NCBI RefSeq assembly: GCF_001518815.1
Contig: NZ_CP013987.1
Location: 4,610,501-4,674,500, forward strand
Length of the DNA stretch: 64,000 nucleotides
Source of the DNA: Pseudomonas oryzihabitans
GTDB taxonomy: Bacteria; Pseudomonadota; Gammaproteobacteria; Pseudomonadales; Pseudomonadaceae
Reading direction: 5' to 3'
Below are positions 1 through 8,384 of this stretch, piece after piece; within the stretch, counting starts at the first letter, position 1, and each line of letters begins with the position of its first letter. The translations under genes were made by a program, and so were the position numbers. The notes beneath the pieces are model-generated. The model was not told where the DNA came from. It saw only the letters and a program-made list of their open reading frames with translations, and searched no databases.

Positions 1-75
1 GGCCTTGACCAGGCTGGTCTTGCCAGCACCGGAGGGCGCGGAAACGATGTAGAGGGTGCCGGGAAGGGCTGTCAT
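1..75 (-). CDS. gmk: Guanylate kinase, N-terminal 25 codons only (runs off the left edge)
   Basis: The 25 visible residues start MTALPGTLYIVSAPSGAGKTS. They include the P-loop (GAGKT, residues 16-20) typical of guanylate kinase, which phosphorylates GMP to GDP in the cytoplasm. The gene is cut by the window edge. It lies 10 bp downstream of yicC on the same strand, the usual yicC-gmk order in Pseudomonas. Its usual next partners, rpoZ and spoT, are found instead about 50 kb away at 47.8-50.2 kb. Assignment is firm from the P-loop context plus neighbourhood, although only about one eighth of the protein is visible. Confidence 0.9.
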   Translation of the reverse strand, partial: MTALPGTLYIVSAPSGAGKTSLVKA

Positions 76-85
76 GGAGGTCCGC

Positions 86-946
86 CTATTCGATGTTCTG
101 CACTTGCTCACGCATCTGTTCGATGAGCACCTTGAGATTGATGGCTGCCTGGGAGGCACGGGCGTCGATGGCCTTGGAGCCCAGGGTGTTGGCCTCGCGA
201 TTGAGTTCCTGCATGAGGAAGTCCAGGCGCCGCCCGGCCGCGCCGCTGCCGGCCAGGACCCGCCGCACCTCGGCCACATGGGTCTCCAGGCGGTCCAGCT
301 CCTCGGCCACGTCGCTCTTTTGCGCCAGCAGCACCAGTTCCTGCTCCAGTCGCGCCGGCTCGAACTCGACGCCGGCCTCGGCGCAGCGCTCGAGGATACG
401 CCGCCGTTGCAGGGCCAGCAGCTCGGGCAGCAGCGCCCTGAGTGTCGCCACCTCCGCCAGCAACTGAACCAGCCGCTCTTCGATCAGCCGGCCAAGTTCA
501 TGGCCCTCGCGGAGCCGACCTTCGAGCAATTCATCCAGCGCCGTCTCGAACAGCGCCAGGGTCTGGGCCTTGAGCTCGGCGCCATCCACCTCGGCACCCG
601 CCAGCACGCCCGGCCAGGCCAGCACGGCCAGGGGATCGAGCTTGGCAGGGCGGGCGATCAGCGCCGCGACGTCCTCGGCGGCCGCCACCAGTTGCGCCGC
701 CCGGCGGGCATCGACACGCAGGGCCGCGCTCTCGTCGCGCGCCTCGCGCAGCACGCATTCCACCTTGCCCCGCGACAGACGGCGCCGCAGCGCCTCGCGC
801 ACCCCGGATTCGAGGTCGCGAAAGGTCTCGGGCAGCCGCAGGTGCGGCTCCAGGTAACGGTGATTGACCGAGCGCAGCTCCCAACTCAGGGTGCCCTGGG
901 GCCCCGGCTGCTCGACCCGGGCGAACGCCGTCATGCTGTGCACCAT
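86..946 (-). CDS. yicC: YicC/YloC family endoribonuclease
   Basis: The 286-residue protein begins MVHSMTAFAR, the hallmark YicC start (MI.SMTAF.R), and contains the family stretch SVNHRYLEPHLRLPE. The C-terminal DUF1732 part ends EQMREQVQNIE, as expected of full-length members (about 287 residues). YicC proteins are cytoplasmic endoribonucleases implicated in small-RNA turnover in E. coli. The frame stays open upstream to 1051, but the family start motif fixes the start at 946. It is divergent from rph, separated by 173 bp, and co-directional with gmk 10 bp downstream. The rph/yicC/gmk cluster matches the pseudomonad arrangement. Confidence 0.93.
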   Translation of the reverse strand: MVHSMTAFARVEQPGPQGTLSWELRSVNHRYLEPHLRLPETFRDLESGVREALRRRLSRGKVECVLREARDESAALRVDARRAAQLVAAAEDVAALIARPAKLDPLAVLAWPGVLAGAEVDGAELKAQTLALFETALDELLEGRLREGHELGRLIEERLVQLLAEVATLRALLPELLALQRRRILERCAEAGVEFEPARLEQELVLLAQKSDVAEELDRLETHVAEVRRVLAGSGAAGRRLDFLMQELNREANTLGSKAIDARASQAAINLKVLIEQMREQVQNIE

Positions 947-1016
947 GGCAGGATCCTCGTCTGGCGATGCGCGGGATCCGGAGCGATCCGGACCTCCCAC
1001 GCACGTAAAACGCACG

Positions 1017-1083
1017 ATTCTAGCGCACCTGATCGGAGCGACCCAACGCATCCGTGTCGCATGAGCCGGACGCTCCCTATACT
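1017..1083. promoter_or_regulatory. Divergent promoter region of yicC and rph
   Basis: A TATACT -10-like hexamer at 1078-1083 precedes rph by 36 bp, with no good -35. On the minus strand TAGAAT (complement of 1017-1022) has TTGGGT (1041-1046) 18 bp upstream and could drive yicC. The hexamers are seen; promoter activity is inferred. Confidence 0.4.
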
Positions 1084-1119
1084 ATGGACCTGATACCCAT
1101 GCCTTACAGGAAGCCCGCA

Positions 1120-1842
1120 ATGAAGCGTCCCAGTGGCCGCGCCGCCGATCAGCTGCGCCCCATCCGCATCACCCGTCAATACACCAAGCACGCCGAGGGT
1201 TCGGTCCTGGTGGAATTCGGCGACACCAAGGTGATCTGCACCGCCAGCGTCGAAGCCGGGGTGCCGCGCTTTCTCAAGGGCAAGGGCCAGGGCTGGCTCA
1301 CCGCCGAATACGGCATGCTGCCCCGCGCCACCGGCGAGCGGAACCAGCGTGAAGCCGCCAAGGGCAAGCAGGGTGGTCGCACCCTGGAAATCCAGCGTCT
1401 GATCGGCCGTTCGCTGCGCGCCGCCGTGGACCTGTCCAAGCTGGGCGAGAACACCATCTACATCGACTGCGACGTGATCCAGGCCGATGGCGGTACCCGC
1501 ACCGCCTCGGTGACCGGTGCCTGCGTCGCCCTGGTCGATGCCCTGGGCGCGCTCAAGCGCCGCGGCAACCTCAAGGGCAATCCGCTCAAGCAGATGGTGG
1601 CCGCCATCTCCGTGGGCATCTACCAGGGCACCCCGGTACTCGACCTGGACTACCTGGAAGACTCCGCCGCCGAGACCGATCTCAACGTGATCATGACCGA
1701 TGCCGGTGGCTTCATCGAAGTCCAGGGCACCGCCGAAGGCGCGCCCTTCCAGCCAGCCGAACTCAACGCCATGCTCGAACTGGCCCAGGGTGGCCTGCGC
1801 GATCTGTTCGAGATCCAGCAAGCCGCCCTGCGCGGCGAGTAA
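1120..1842 (+). CDS. rph: Ribonuclease PH
   Basis: The 240-residue protein starts [24 protein letters not shown], the canonical RNase PH N-terminus, and carries the family motifs [19 protein letters not shown], ARGxxR-like [17 protein letters not shown] and the late [21 protein letters not shown]. The enzyme is a phosphorolytic 3'-5' exoribonuclease that trims tRNA 3' ends and forms a cytoplasmic hexamer. Length equals the usual 238-240 residues. The start at 1120 is chosen over upstream codons because an AGGA Shine-Dalgarno lies about 8 bases before it and homology begins there. The DUF4870 gene follows after 10 bp and is probably co-transcribed. Confidence 0.97.
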   Translation: MKRPSGRAADQLRPIRITRQYTKHAEGSVLVEFGDTKVICTASVEAGVPRFLKGKGQGWLTAEYGMLPRATGERNQREAAKGKQGGRTLEIQRLIGRSLRAAVDLSKLGENTIYIDCDVIQADGGTRTASVTGACVALVDALGALKRRGNLKGNPLKQMVAAISVGIYQGTPVLDLDYLEDSAAETDLNVIMTDAGGFIEVQGTAEGAPFQPAELNAMLELAQGGLRDLFEIQQAALRGE

Positions 1843-1852
1843 GGAAGTCCTC

Positions 1853-2215
1853 ATGCACGATCTCGTCCCCGCCCCCAGCGCCGAAGCCCGGCGCTGGGCC
1901 ATGCTCTGTCACTACGCCGCCTTCCTGGGCTTCGTCGTGCCCTTCATCGGCAACGTCATAGGCCCGCTGGTGGTCTGGCAGTTCAAGCGCGAGGACGACC
2001 CCTTCATCGACCGCCAGGGCAAGGAGGCGCTGAACTTCCAGCTCACCGTCACCCTGCTGCACATGATCTGCTGGCTGCTGGTGTGGGTGCTGATCGGCTT
2101 TCCGCTGATGTTGCTGGTGGCCTGCGTGGCCTTCGTGCTGACGGTGATCGCCGGCATCAAGGCCAATCAGGGCCGCGACTACCGCTATCCGCTGACCTGG
2201 CGGATGGTCAAATAG
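1853..2215 (+). CDS. DUF4870 family small membrane protein
   Basis: The 120-residue protein starts MHDLVPAPSAEARRWAMLCHYAAFLGFV and contains the family pattern IGPLVVWQFKREDDPFIDRQGKEALNFQ, followed by two long hydrophobic segments (about residues 60-110) and ends RDYRYPLTWRMVK. DUF4870/Tic20-like proteins are inner-membrane proteins with three or four helices and no established function. A GGAAG ribosome site (1842-1846) precedes the ATG. The close spacing to rph suggests an operon with it. The upstream in-frame extension overlaps rph and is rejected. Confidence 0.85.
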   Translation: MHDLVPAPSAEARRWAMLCHYAAFLGFVVPFIGNVIGPLVVWQFKREDDPFIDRQGKEALNFQLTVTLLHMICWLLVWVLIGFPLMLLVACVAFVLTVIAGIKANQGRDYRYPLTWRMVK

Positions 2216-2498
2216 CGGGCTTTTTGTGGCCTGCTTCTGATATCCGCGTTGAGGATTTCCGGTCGGCCCGGCGCCGTTTGACAGGCGCTGCAAGCCCTCC
2301 GCTATCATCCATTCGGCTTACGTCTCGCGCTGCTGCCGTGCCCGTTCTCGACGGTCGCTGGCGGTAGCGTGCCCGCCTTTGCGCCTTTGCTTCTGCAGTC
2401 CGTCGGTAACGCCAAGGTGGCGTGCCCTGGCGGGCCTCGCTTTTACGTCAGGACTGGTGGCCCATTACGCCATCGGCATCAAGACAGGGATGATCATC

Positions 2499-3791
2499 AT
2501 GTCGGTTGCAACCGCCACCCCCTCCCCCTTCCAGCGCGTGCTCGAATGGCGCTATTCCACCCTCATGGTGTGGACTGCCATCAGCCTGCTGGTCGTCGAG
2601 ACCTTTTCCGGCTTTCTGCGCTATGCCCTGGACATGGTCGGCGCCTCGGCGCTGGTCTATCTGCCCAAGATCGCCTGCCTGGCGCTGTTCGCCCTGCAAG
2701 TGGCGACGGTCAAGCTGCCCAGGGTGATCTGGGTGGGCCTGTTCGCCGGCCTGGCCTACGCCGCCCTCGCCCTGCTGCATGGCGGGACCCTCAACAACGT
2801 GCTGTTCTCGCTGTTCGTCTACAGCCCGCTGCTGTTCGGCCTGGTCTGCGGCCGCGAACTGCTCAAGCAGCGCAAGCTGCTGGGCCGGGCCATGTTCGTG
2901 CTGCTGATCGCCTGCCTGATCGGTATCGCCCTGGACAAGTTCACCTCGGTTCCCTGGAAAGGCTACAGCTACAACCTGGGCGGCAACGACATCGCGGGCA
3001 ATACCCAGTGGGTCGCCGGCGAAGAGGACCGCATCGCCGGCTTCGCCCGGGTATCCAACGTGCTGGCCGCGCTGATCGCGGTCTATTGCCTGTTCCTGGC
3101 GCAATTCGCCCGCTCCAAGACGCTCTGGCTGGTCGTCGCCCTGATCGGCTTCTTCGGCATCCTGCTCACCACCAGCAAGGCGCCGGCGGCGGCCTTCGCC
3201 TTCACCCTGGCGCTGATGATGACCCGCCGCTTCCAGTGGCCGACCTACATCCTGATCCTGCTCGCCGTGCTTGGCGGCATGCTGCTGCCGGTGCTGAGCC
3301 TGGTGCGCGACTTCGATCCGCTGGTGGTGATGAGCGACAGCGGTCTGGCGTCCTTCTATGATCGCCTGGTCAACACCTGGCCCAATGTGGTGGCGGAGAT
3401 GACGCGCCATGGCTGGACCCTGGAAGGCGCCGGCTTCGGCCTGTTCGGCAGCTCCATGGCCGCCTTTCCGATTCCGGGGATCGATCTGTTCGTCACCAGT
3501 GACAGCAGCGTGGTCTATCTCTGGTGCGTGTTCGGTGTCGTCGGCATCCTCGGTTATGCCATGCAGTTGCCGGTATTCATCCGCCTGCACACCAACCCTG
3601 ACCGCCTGAGCCACACCCTGCTGGCCATTGCCTTCTGCCTCTGCCTGATCGGCTGGACCACCGACCTGTTCGATATCGGCGTCGGCAACCTTTTCGTCGG
3701 CATCATCCTCGGCTACGTGCTGATGCGCGATCCGGAAGACGACGGCCAGCAGCACCTGCGGCCAGTCAGCGGTCGAGCCCTGGGCGACTAG
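2499..3791 (+). CDS. O-antigen ligase/polymerase-like membrane protein (WaaL family)
   Basis: The protein has about 430 residues with roughly ten to twelve hydrophobic helices and a large periplasmic-type loop (about residues 145-190, rich in G, N and D). That is the topology of the Wzy/WaaL O-antigen ligase superfamily (PF04932). Members join or polymerise lipid-linked glycans in the inner membrane. The ATG at 2499 has AGGGA 8 bases upstream; another ATG at 2490 is possible. It stands alone, flanked by rph/DUF4870 and a terminator, with no other lipopolysaccharide genes nearby, so its substrate cannot be inferred. The family call rests on topology and weak similarity. Confidence 0.7.
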   Translation: MSVATATPSPFQRVLEWRYSTLMVWTAISLLVVETFSGFLRYALDMVGASALVYLPKIACLALFALQVATVKLPRVIWVGLFAGLAYAALALLHGGTLNNVLFSLFVYSPLLFGLVCGRELLKQRKLLGRAMFVLLIACLIGIALDKFTSVPWKGYSYNLGGNDIAGNTQWVAGEEDRIAGFARVSNVLAALIAVYCLFLAQFARSKTLWLVVALIGFFGILLTTSKAPAAAFAFTLALMMTRRFQWPTYILILLAVLGGMLLPVLSLVRDFDPLVVMSDSGLASFYDRLVNTWPNVVAEMTRHGWTLEGAGFGLFGSSMAAFPIPGIDLFVTSDSSVVYLWCVFGVVGILGYAMQLPVFIRLHTNPDRLSHTLLAIAFCLCLIGWTTDLFDIGVGNLFVGIILGYVLMRDPEDDGQQHLRPVSGRALGD

Positions 3792-3843
3792 GGGCGCCGC
3801 GACGATCACGTTGCCGCTACCGAACCGACGTGAAGTCACCGCA

Positions 3844-3881
3844 TAAAAAAAGGCCGTTCCCAAGGGGATCGGCCTTTTTTA
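3844..3881. terminator. Bidirectional intrinsic terminator
   Basis: A stem pairs AAAAAAAGGCCG with CGGCCTTTTTT across a short loop, giving T-runs on both strands. It sits between the convergent O-antigen-ligase-like gene (+) and garD (-), so it can end both transcripts. Confidence 0.88.
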
Positions 3882-3893
3882 TTGCCGCACCTA

Positions 3894-5450
3894 TCAGGTC
3901 ACCGGGGCCGGATTGAACAACGCCAGGTCGTTATGCAGACGATGGCGCTCGGCCCAGGTCTGGCGGCGACCGCTGGCCACGTCCAGGTAGCACTGGAAGA
4001 TCTCCCAGCCCATCTCCTCCAGCGACAACCGCCCACTCACCACCCGTCCGGCATCGATGTCGATCAGGTCCGGCCAGCGCTCGGCCAGCTGGGTGCGGGT
4101 CGAGACCTTGATCACCGGCACCATGGACAGGCCATAGGGGGTGCCGCGACCGGTGGTGAAGATGTGCAGGTTCATTCCGGCCGCCAATTGCAGGGTGCCG
4201 CAGATGAAGTCGCTGGCCGGGGTGGCGGCGAAGTACAGGCCCTTGCCTCTGATCTTCTCCCCGGGCGCGATGACCCCGGCGATAGGGCTGGTGCCCGACT
4301 TGGCGATCGACCCCATGGCCTTTTCGACAATGTTGTTCAGCCCGCCCTTCTTGTTGCCAGGGGTGGTATTGGCACTGCGATCGGCCATGCCCCGCTCCAG
4401 GTAGCGGTCGTACCAGTCCATCTCGCGGATCAGGGCATCGGCCACCTCGGGGGTGGCGGCGCGCGGGGTCAGCAGGTGGATGCCGTCGCGCACTTCGGTG
4501 TTCTCGGAAAACATTACGGTGGCACCGGCCCGCACCAGCAGGTCGGCCGCCACGCCCAGGGCCGGGTTGGCCGTGATGCCGGAGAAGGCGTCGCTGCCAC
4601 CGCACTGCATGCCTACCACCAGCTCGGACGCCGGCACCGTCTCGCGGCGACGTTGGTCGAGCACCTCCAGGCGCGCCTCGATCAGACCCATGATCTGCTC
4701 GACCATGCCGGTGAAGCCATTGGCCGAATCCTGCAGGCGGAACAGCCACTCCTCTTCGTTCTGCCCGGCGGTGAGATCATCACCGGGCATCAGCTGGCTG
4801 GCCTGCAGCTTTTCGCAGCCCAGGCCGATGACCAGCGCCTGGCCACCGAAGTTGGGATTGCGGCTGATGTTGTGCAGGGTGCGGATCGGGATCACCGCAT
4901 CGGGTGCGTTGATGGCCACGCCGCAGCCATAGCTGTGGGACAGGGGCACCACGTCGTCGACGTTGGGATAGCGCGGCAGGAGCTCCTTGCGTACCCGCTC
5001 GACACAGTGGTCCAGCACCCCCACCACGCACTGCACGGTGGTGGTCACCGCCAGGATGTTGCGGGTGCCGACGCTACCGTCCGGATTACGGAAGCCCTCG
5101 AAGGTATAGCCCTCCAGGGGTTCGCCCACCTGGCCGGGCGCCGTGGCCTTGGGCAGGTTGTCCAGCGCAGGCGGCTCCGGCATGCGCAGCAGCGCCTCGG
5201 TGATCCAGCTGCCGGCCGGAATGTCCTGCAGGGCATAGCCGATGACCTCGCCGTAGCGCACCACCTCGGCGCCTTCGACCAGGTCCACCAGGGAGACCTT
5301 GTGGCTCTGGGGGATGGCTTCGACGGTGGTCAGGCCATCGCCGAAGGCGGTGCCGGCGGCCACGCCCGGTTCGTTGACCACCACCCCGACATTGTCCTGG
5401 GGATGGAGCTTGATGTAGCGCGGCGAATCACGGTGATCGATCAGTTGCAT
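3894..5450 (-). CDS. garD: Galactarate dehydratase
   Basis: The 518-residue protein starts [22 protein letters not shown] (an SAF-like N-terminal domain to about residue 95). It continues with the UxaA/GarD body containing [53 protein letters not shown] and [10 protein letters not shown]. GarD removes water from meso-galactarate (mucate) to give 5-keto-4-deoxy-glucarate in the cytoplasm. Length fits GarD (about 520) rather than altronate dehydratase. A GGAGG site precedes the ATG. The MFS sugar-acid carrier is 21 bp upstream and co-transcribed, with a LacI-type regulator next. The aldolase and dehydrogenase for later steps are not in the window. Confidence 0.93.
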   Translation of the reverse strand: MQLIDHRDSPRYIKLHPQDNVGVVVNEPGVAAGTAFGDGLTTVEAIPQSHKVSLVDLVEGAEVVRYGEVIGYALQDIPAGSWITEALLRMPEPPALDNLPKATAPGQVGEPLEGYTFEGFRNPDGSVGTRNILAVTTTVQCVVGVLDHCVERVRKELLPRYPNVDDVVPLSHSYGCGVAINAPDAVIPIRTLHNISRNPNFGGQALVIGLGCEKLQASQLMPGDDLTAGQNEEEWLFRLQDSANGFTGMVEQIMGLIEARLEVLDQRRRETVPASELVVGMQCGGSDAFSGITANPALGVAADLLVRAGATVMFSENTEVRDGIHLLTPRAATPEVADALIREMDWYDRYLERGMADRSANTTPGNKKGGLNNIVEKAMGSIAKSGTSPIAGVIAPGEKIRGKGLYFAATPASDFICGTLQLAAGMNLHIFTTGRGTPYGLSMVPVIKVSTRTQLAERWPDLIDIDAGRVVSGRLSLEEMGWEIFQCYLDVASGRRQTWAERHRLHNDLALFNPAPVT

Positions 5451-5471
5451 CTTCTTATCCTCCGCTCGGGA

Positions 5472-6830
5472 TCAGGCCCGGGCCGGGTCAGGCTGGGTCG
5501 TGCCCAGGATCTCGCCGTCGGCGGTACGCAGCTCGACGCGCTGGATACGGCCGACGATGAACAGGTAGCTGAACACGGCCACCAGGGCATTGGCGCCGAC
5601 ATAGACCAGCGCCCACTTGAAGGAGCCGGTGGCGGCGATGATGTAGCCGATGACGATGGGCGTGGTGATGGAGGCCAGGTTGCCGAAGGTGTTGAACAGG
5701 CCGCCGGACAGCCCGGCGATCTGCTTGGGCGAAGTATCCGCGACCACTGCCCAGCCCAGGGCGCCGATACCCTTGCCGAAGAAGGCCAGGGTCATGAAGC
5801 CGACCACCATCCAGTCCGCATCGACGTAGTTGCAGAAGATCATGGTGGTGGAGAGCAGCAGGCCGCAGACGATGGGCAGCTTGCGGGCGAAGGTCAGGGA
5901 ATGGCCGCGGCGCAGCAGGTAGTCGGAGATCACCCCGCCCAGCACCCCGCCGATGAAGCCGCAGATCGCCGGCAGCGAGGCGATGAAGCCGGCCTTGAGG
6001 ATGGTCATGCCGCGCTCCTGCACCAGGTACACCGGGAACCAGGTCAGGAAGAAATAGGTGATGGCATTGATGCAGTACTGGCCCAGGTAGACGCCCAGCA
6101 TCATGCGGTTGGTCAGCAGTTGAGCGATGTAGTGCCACTTGGGCCCGCCATCCCGCTGGCGCGCGCTGTTGTCCATGTCCACCAGCCCGCCGTTGTCACG
6201 GATGTGCGCCAGCTCCGCGGCATTGATGCGCGGATGCTCCTTGGGATTGTGGATGTATTTCAGCCACGCCAGGGAGAACAGGATGCCCAGGGCACCCATG
6301 ATGACGAAGACATGCTCCCAGCCGAAGTGGAAGACGATGCCGCCCATGATCGGCGCGAACAGGGCGGTGGCGAAGTACTGCGCCGAGTTGAAGATCGCCG
6401 AGGCGGTACCGCGTTCGGCGGTGGGGAACCAGGCGGCGACGATGCGCGCATTGCCCGGGAATGACGGCGCCTCGGCCAGGCCGACCAGGAATCTCAGCAG
6501 GAACAGGGTGGTCACCGCCCAGGCCACCGGCAGGCCGCCGACCAAGCCCTGCAGCAGGGTGAAGAAGGACCAGAAGAAGATGCTGCCGGCATAGACCTTC
6601 TTCGAACCGAAGCGATCCAGCAGCCAGCCGCCGGGAATCTGCCCGGCCACATAGGCCCAGCCGAAGGCGGAGAAGATGTAGCCCAGGGTCACGGCACTGA
6701 TGCCAAGGTCTTTCTGCAGGCTGGAGCCGGCGATGGCGATGGTGGCGCGATCGGCGTAGTTGATGGTGGTCACCACGAACAGCATCAACAGGATCAGGTA
6801 GCGCACTCGGGTCGGTCTTGTGGCATCCAT
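5472..6830 (-). CDS. MFS sugar-acid transporter (GudP/GarP-like, anion:cation symporter family)
   Basis: The protein has 452 residues and twelve predicted helices. It starts MDATRPTRVRYLILLMLFVVTTINYADRATIAIAG; NYxDRxxL/I is the signature of the ACS family of glucarate, galactarate and galactonate carriers. It has GGWLLDRFGSKKVY after helix 2 and the FPGNARIVAAWFPTAERGTASAIFNSAQY segment in the middle. It probably imports galactarate or glucarate with protons. The start at 6830 is preferred over 6890 because homology begins there and GAGGGA lies just upstream. It is first in the operon with garD, and its upstream region carries two palindromic operators. Confidence 0.92.
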   Translation of the reverse strand: MDATRPTRVRYLILLMLFVVTTINYADRATIAIAGSSLQKDLGISAVTLGYIFSAFGWAYVAGQIPGGWLLDRFGSKKVYAGSIFFWSFFTLLQGLVGGLPVAWAVTTLFLLRFLVGLAEAPSFPGNARIVAAWFPTAERGTASAIFNSAQYFATALFAPIMGGIVFHFGWEHVFVIMGALGILFSLAWLKYIHNPKEHPRINAAELAHIRDNGGLVDMDNSARQRDGGPKWHYIAQLLTNRMMLGVYLGQYCINAITYFFLTWFPVYLVQERGMTILKAGFIASLPAICGFIGGVLGGVISDYLLRRGHSLTFARKLPIVCGLLLSTTMIFCNYVDADWMVVGFMTLAFFGKGIGALGWAVVADTSPKQIAGLSGGLFNTFGNLASITTPIVIGYIIAATGSFKWALVYVGANALVAVFSYLFIVGRIQRVELRTADGEILGTTQPDPARA

Positions 6831-6878
6831 GGGGATCCCTCTTGCGTGATTGTTTTTATTGAAGACGCGGCTGGAGAA

Positions 6879-6894
6879 ATGATTGCGCAATCAT
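6879..6894. promoter_or_regulatory. Perfect 16-bp palindromic operator 1 of the galactarate operon
   Basis: ATGATTGCGCAATCAT is a perfect palindrome with a central CG, the form typical of LacI/GntR-family operators. It lies 49 bp upstream of the MFS start and downstream of the LacI-family gene. Binding by that regulator is inferred. Confidence 0.75.
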
Positions 6895-6945
6895 AGAAAG
6901 ATGCGACAAGGTGTCTCAGGCCTTACGGTAGGCCAAGACTAAGCC

Positions 6946-6961
6946 ATGATTGCGCAACCAT
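6946..6961. promoter_or_regulatory. Second operator, 15 of 16 identical to operator 1
   Basis: ATGATTGCGCAACCAT differs from operator 1 at a single position. The sites are 67 bp apart centre to centre, about six helical turns, so DNA looping or cooperative binding is possible. It sits 35 bp past the end of the LacI-family gene. Confidence 0.7.
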
Positions 6962-6996
6962 ACAAGTATGACGTCTAACGACGTGAATGCCGGCGG

Positions 6997-8034
6997 TCAG
7001 GTCGTCGCGCGGTCGATGATGTGAAAACCGGTGTCGATCCGCACGGCCTCGCGAGGGCAGCCACCCTCGCTGAACCGCTGCAGTAGAGCCTCCGCCGCCA
7101 GGGTGCCCATGCGGTCACCCTCGACGCTCACCGACGACAGCGCCGGATGCATCTGGGCCGCGCTGGAAAGATTGCCGAAACCCAGCACCGCCAGGTCTTC
7201 GGGCAGGCGCAGACCGCGACTCGCGGCTTCCGCCATCACGCCCTGGGCGACGGTATCCGAGCTGCACACCACCACGTCGAAGGTTTCTCCACGGGCGAGC
7301 AGCTGCCGTAATCCGGCCCGGCCGGACTCCACCAGGGCAGGGGCCGGCAGGATTTCCACCGGCGGTGTTGGCAACCCCAGCTCGGCCAGGCGCGCCACCA
7401 GACTGCGACAGCGGCGCAGCGCGCGCGGATCGTCCACCGACACCACGGCGAAGCGGCGATAGCCACGCGCCTGCAGGTGCTCGGCTTGGGCACGGCCCAC
7501 CGCCTCGTGGGAAAAGCCCACCTGCATGTCCAGCGGCGCCTCACCCAGGTCCCAGGACTCCACCACCGGAATGCCAGCCGTGGCCAGACGCTGGCGACTG
7601 GCCACGGTATGCAGGGTACCGGTGAGCACGATGCCATCGGGCTTGCGCCCCAGCACCGCGGCCAGCAGCTGTTCTTCCTGCTCGGCACTGTAGCCGGTCA
7701 GGCCCAGCAGGGTCTGGTAGCCGGCCTGGGACAGGCGCGCCATCAGTGCCTGCACGGTCTCGGCGAAGATGGAGTGGACGATGGTCGGCACGAACAGCGC
7801 CACCAGGCGACTGCGGTTCGAAGCCAGGCCGCCGGCCAGCAGATTGGGCACATAGCCGGTGGCCTGCACCGCCGCCAGCACCTTGGTGCGCGCCGCTTCG
7901 CTGACGATCTCCGGGCGATTCAGCGCCCGGGACACGGTGATCGGCGACACCCCGGCGACCCGGGCCACGTCAATGAGCGTGGGGGCGCCGGGATTGACCG
8001 CGGCAGTGAGGGTTTTACCGGACTTCTTGGCCAT
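6997..8034 (-). CDS. LacI/GntR-type transcriptional regulator of the galactarate operon
   Basis: The protein has 345 residues. The helix-turn-helix lies at about residues 19-41 (PTLIDVARVAGVSPITVSRALNR in frame), followed by the hinge (VPNLLAGGLASNRSRLVALFVP) and a periplasmic-binding-like sugar-sensing domain ending HPALSSVSVEG..., as in E. coli GntR. The start at 8034 places MAKKSGKTL just before the HTH; upstream in-frame codons give no homology. It lies immediately upstream of, and co-directional with, the MFS/garD operon, and two palindromes sit between them. It probably represses the operon until galactarate or glucarate appears. Ligand identity is inferred only from context. Confidence 0.92.
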   Translation of the reverse strand: MAKKSGKTLTAAVNPGAPTLIDVARVAGVSPITVSRALNRPEIVSEAARTKVLAAVQATGYVPNLLAGGLASNRSRLVALFVPTIVHSIFAETVQALMARLSQAGYQTLLGLTGYSAEQEEQLLAAVLGRKPDGIVLTGTLHTVASRQRLATAGIPVVESWDLGEAPLDMQVGFSHEAVGRAQAEHLQARGYRRFAVVSVDDPRALRRCRSLVARLAELGLPTPPVEILPAPALVESGRAGLRQLLARGETFDVVVCSSDTVAQGVMAEAASRGLRLPEDLAVLGFGNLSSAAQMHPALSSVSVEGDRMGTLAAEALLQRFSEGGCPREAVRIDTGFHIIDRATT

Positions 8035-8109
8035 GGATCGCCGGGGATGGTGAAGAGAGAGGCCATGGTAACGGCTGACGGGGATGGCGTCCCCGGTGAA
8101 CGCCGCAGC

Positions 8110-8135
8110 GTGGAAAACCACGCAACGTTTTCCAC
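8110..8135. repeat. GTGGAAAAC inverted repeat (small hairpin element)
   Basis: GTGGAAAAC pairs with GTTTTCCAC over an 8-base loop. A longer version of the same hairpin occurs at 27469-27500, again next to a GTAGGAGC repeat, so the two are probably parts of one composite element. Confidence 0.6.
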
Positions 8136-8173
8136 ATGGGAATGGGTACCGATGGATGAGAGAAGCGAATCCC

Positions 8174-8257
8174 GTAGGAGCGGCCCATGGCCGCGATACA
8201 CCCTATGCCAGGTGTGATCGCGGCCATGGCGGTCCGCCGATACCGCCGCCCCTACGA
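8174..8257. repeat. GTAGGAGCGGCC-type REP pair
   Basis: A GTAGGAGCGGCCCATGGCCGCGA arm is followed about 20 bp later by an inverted partner ending CCCCTACGAG, as in paired REP elements of Pseudomonas. A second copy lies at 27370-27447. Confidence 0.7.
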
Positions 8258-8261
8258 GCTG

Positions 8262-8356
8262 CCGTAGGTTGGGTTGAGCGCAGCGAAGCCCAACAGTGCC
8301 CCGGGAGCCGACAATGTTGGGCTTCGACGATAGAGTTGTCTCAACCCAACCTACGG
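8262..8356. repeat. Nested inverted repeat of the GTAGGTTGGG family
   Basis: CCGTAGGTTGGGTTGAG (8262-8278) is the exact reverse complement of 8340-8356. Inside it, CGAAGCCCAACA (8284-8295) pairs with TGTTGGGCTTCG (8315-8326). The same nested architecture is found three times in tandem at 46966-47320. Together with the two elements before it, it fills the 350-bp gap between the LacI gene and ltaE, in which I see no gene. Confidence 0.75.
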
Positions 8357-8384
8357 TCTATCGCCACTCTGGCTACGATACGCC

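Noticed and set aside
2448-3863. 471-codon frame on minus opposite the O-antigen-ligase-like gene
   Set aside because: Extreme Gln/His/Glu content and no hydrophobic segments; shadow of the membrane-protein codon pattern on the other strand.
3882-6464. 860-codon open frame on the + strand opposite garD and its carrier
   Set aside because: It mirrors two well-identified minus genes, is full of His, Gln and Gly, and has no homology; a high-GC antisense shadow.
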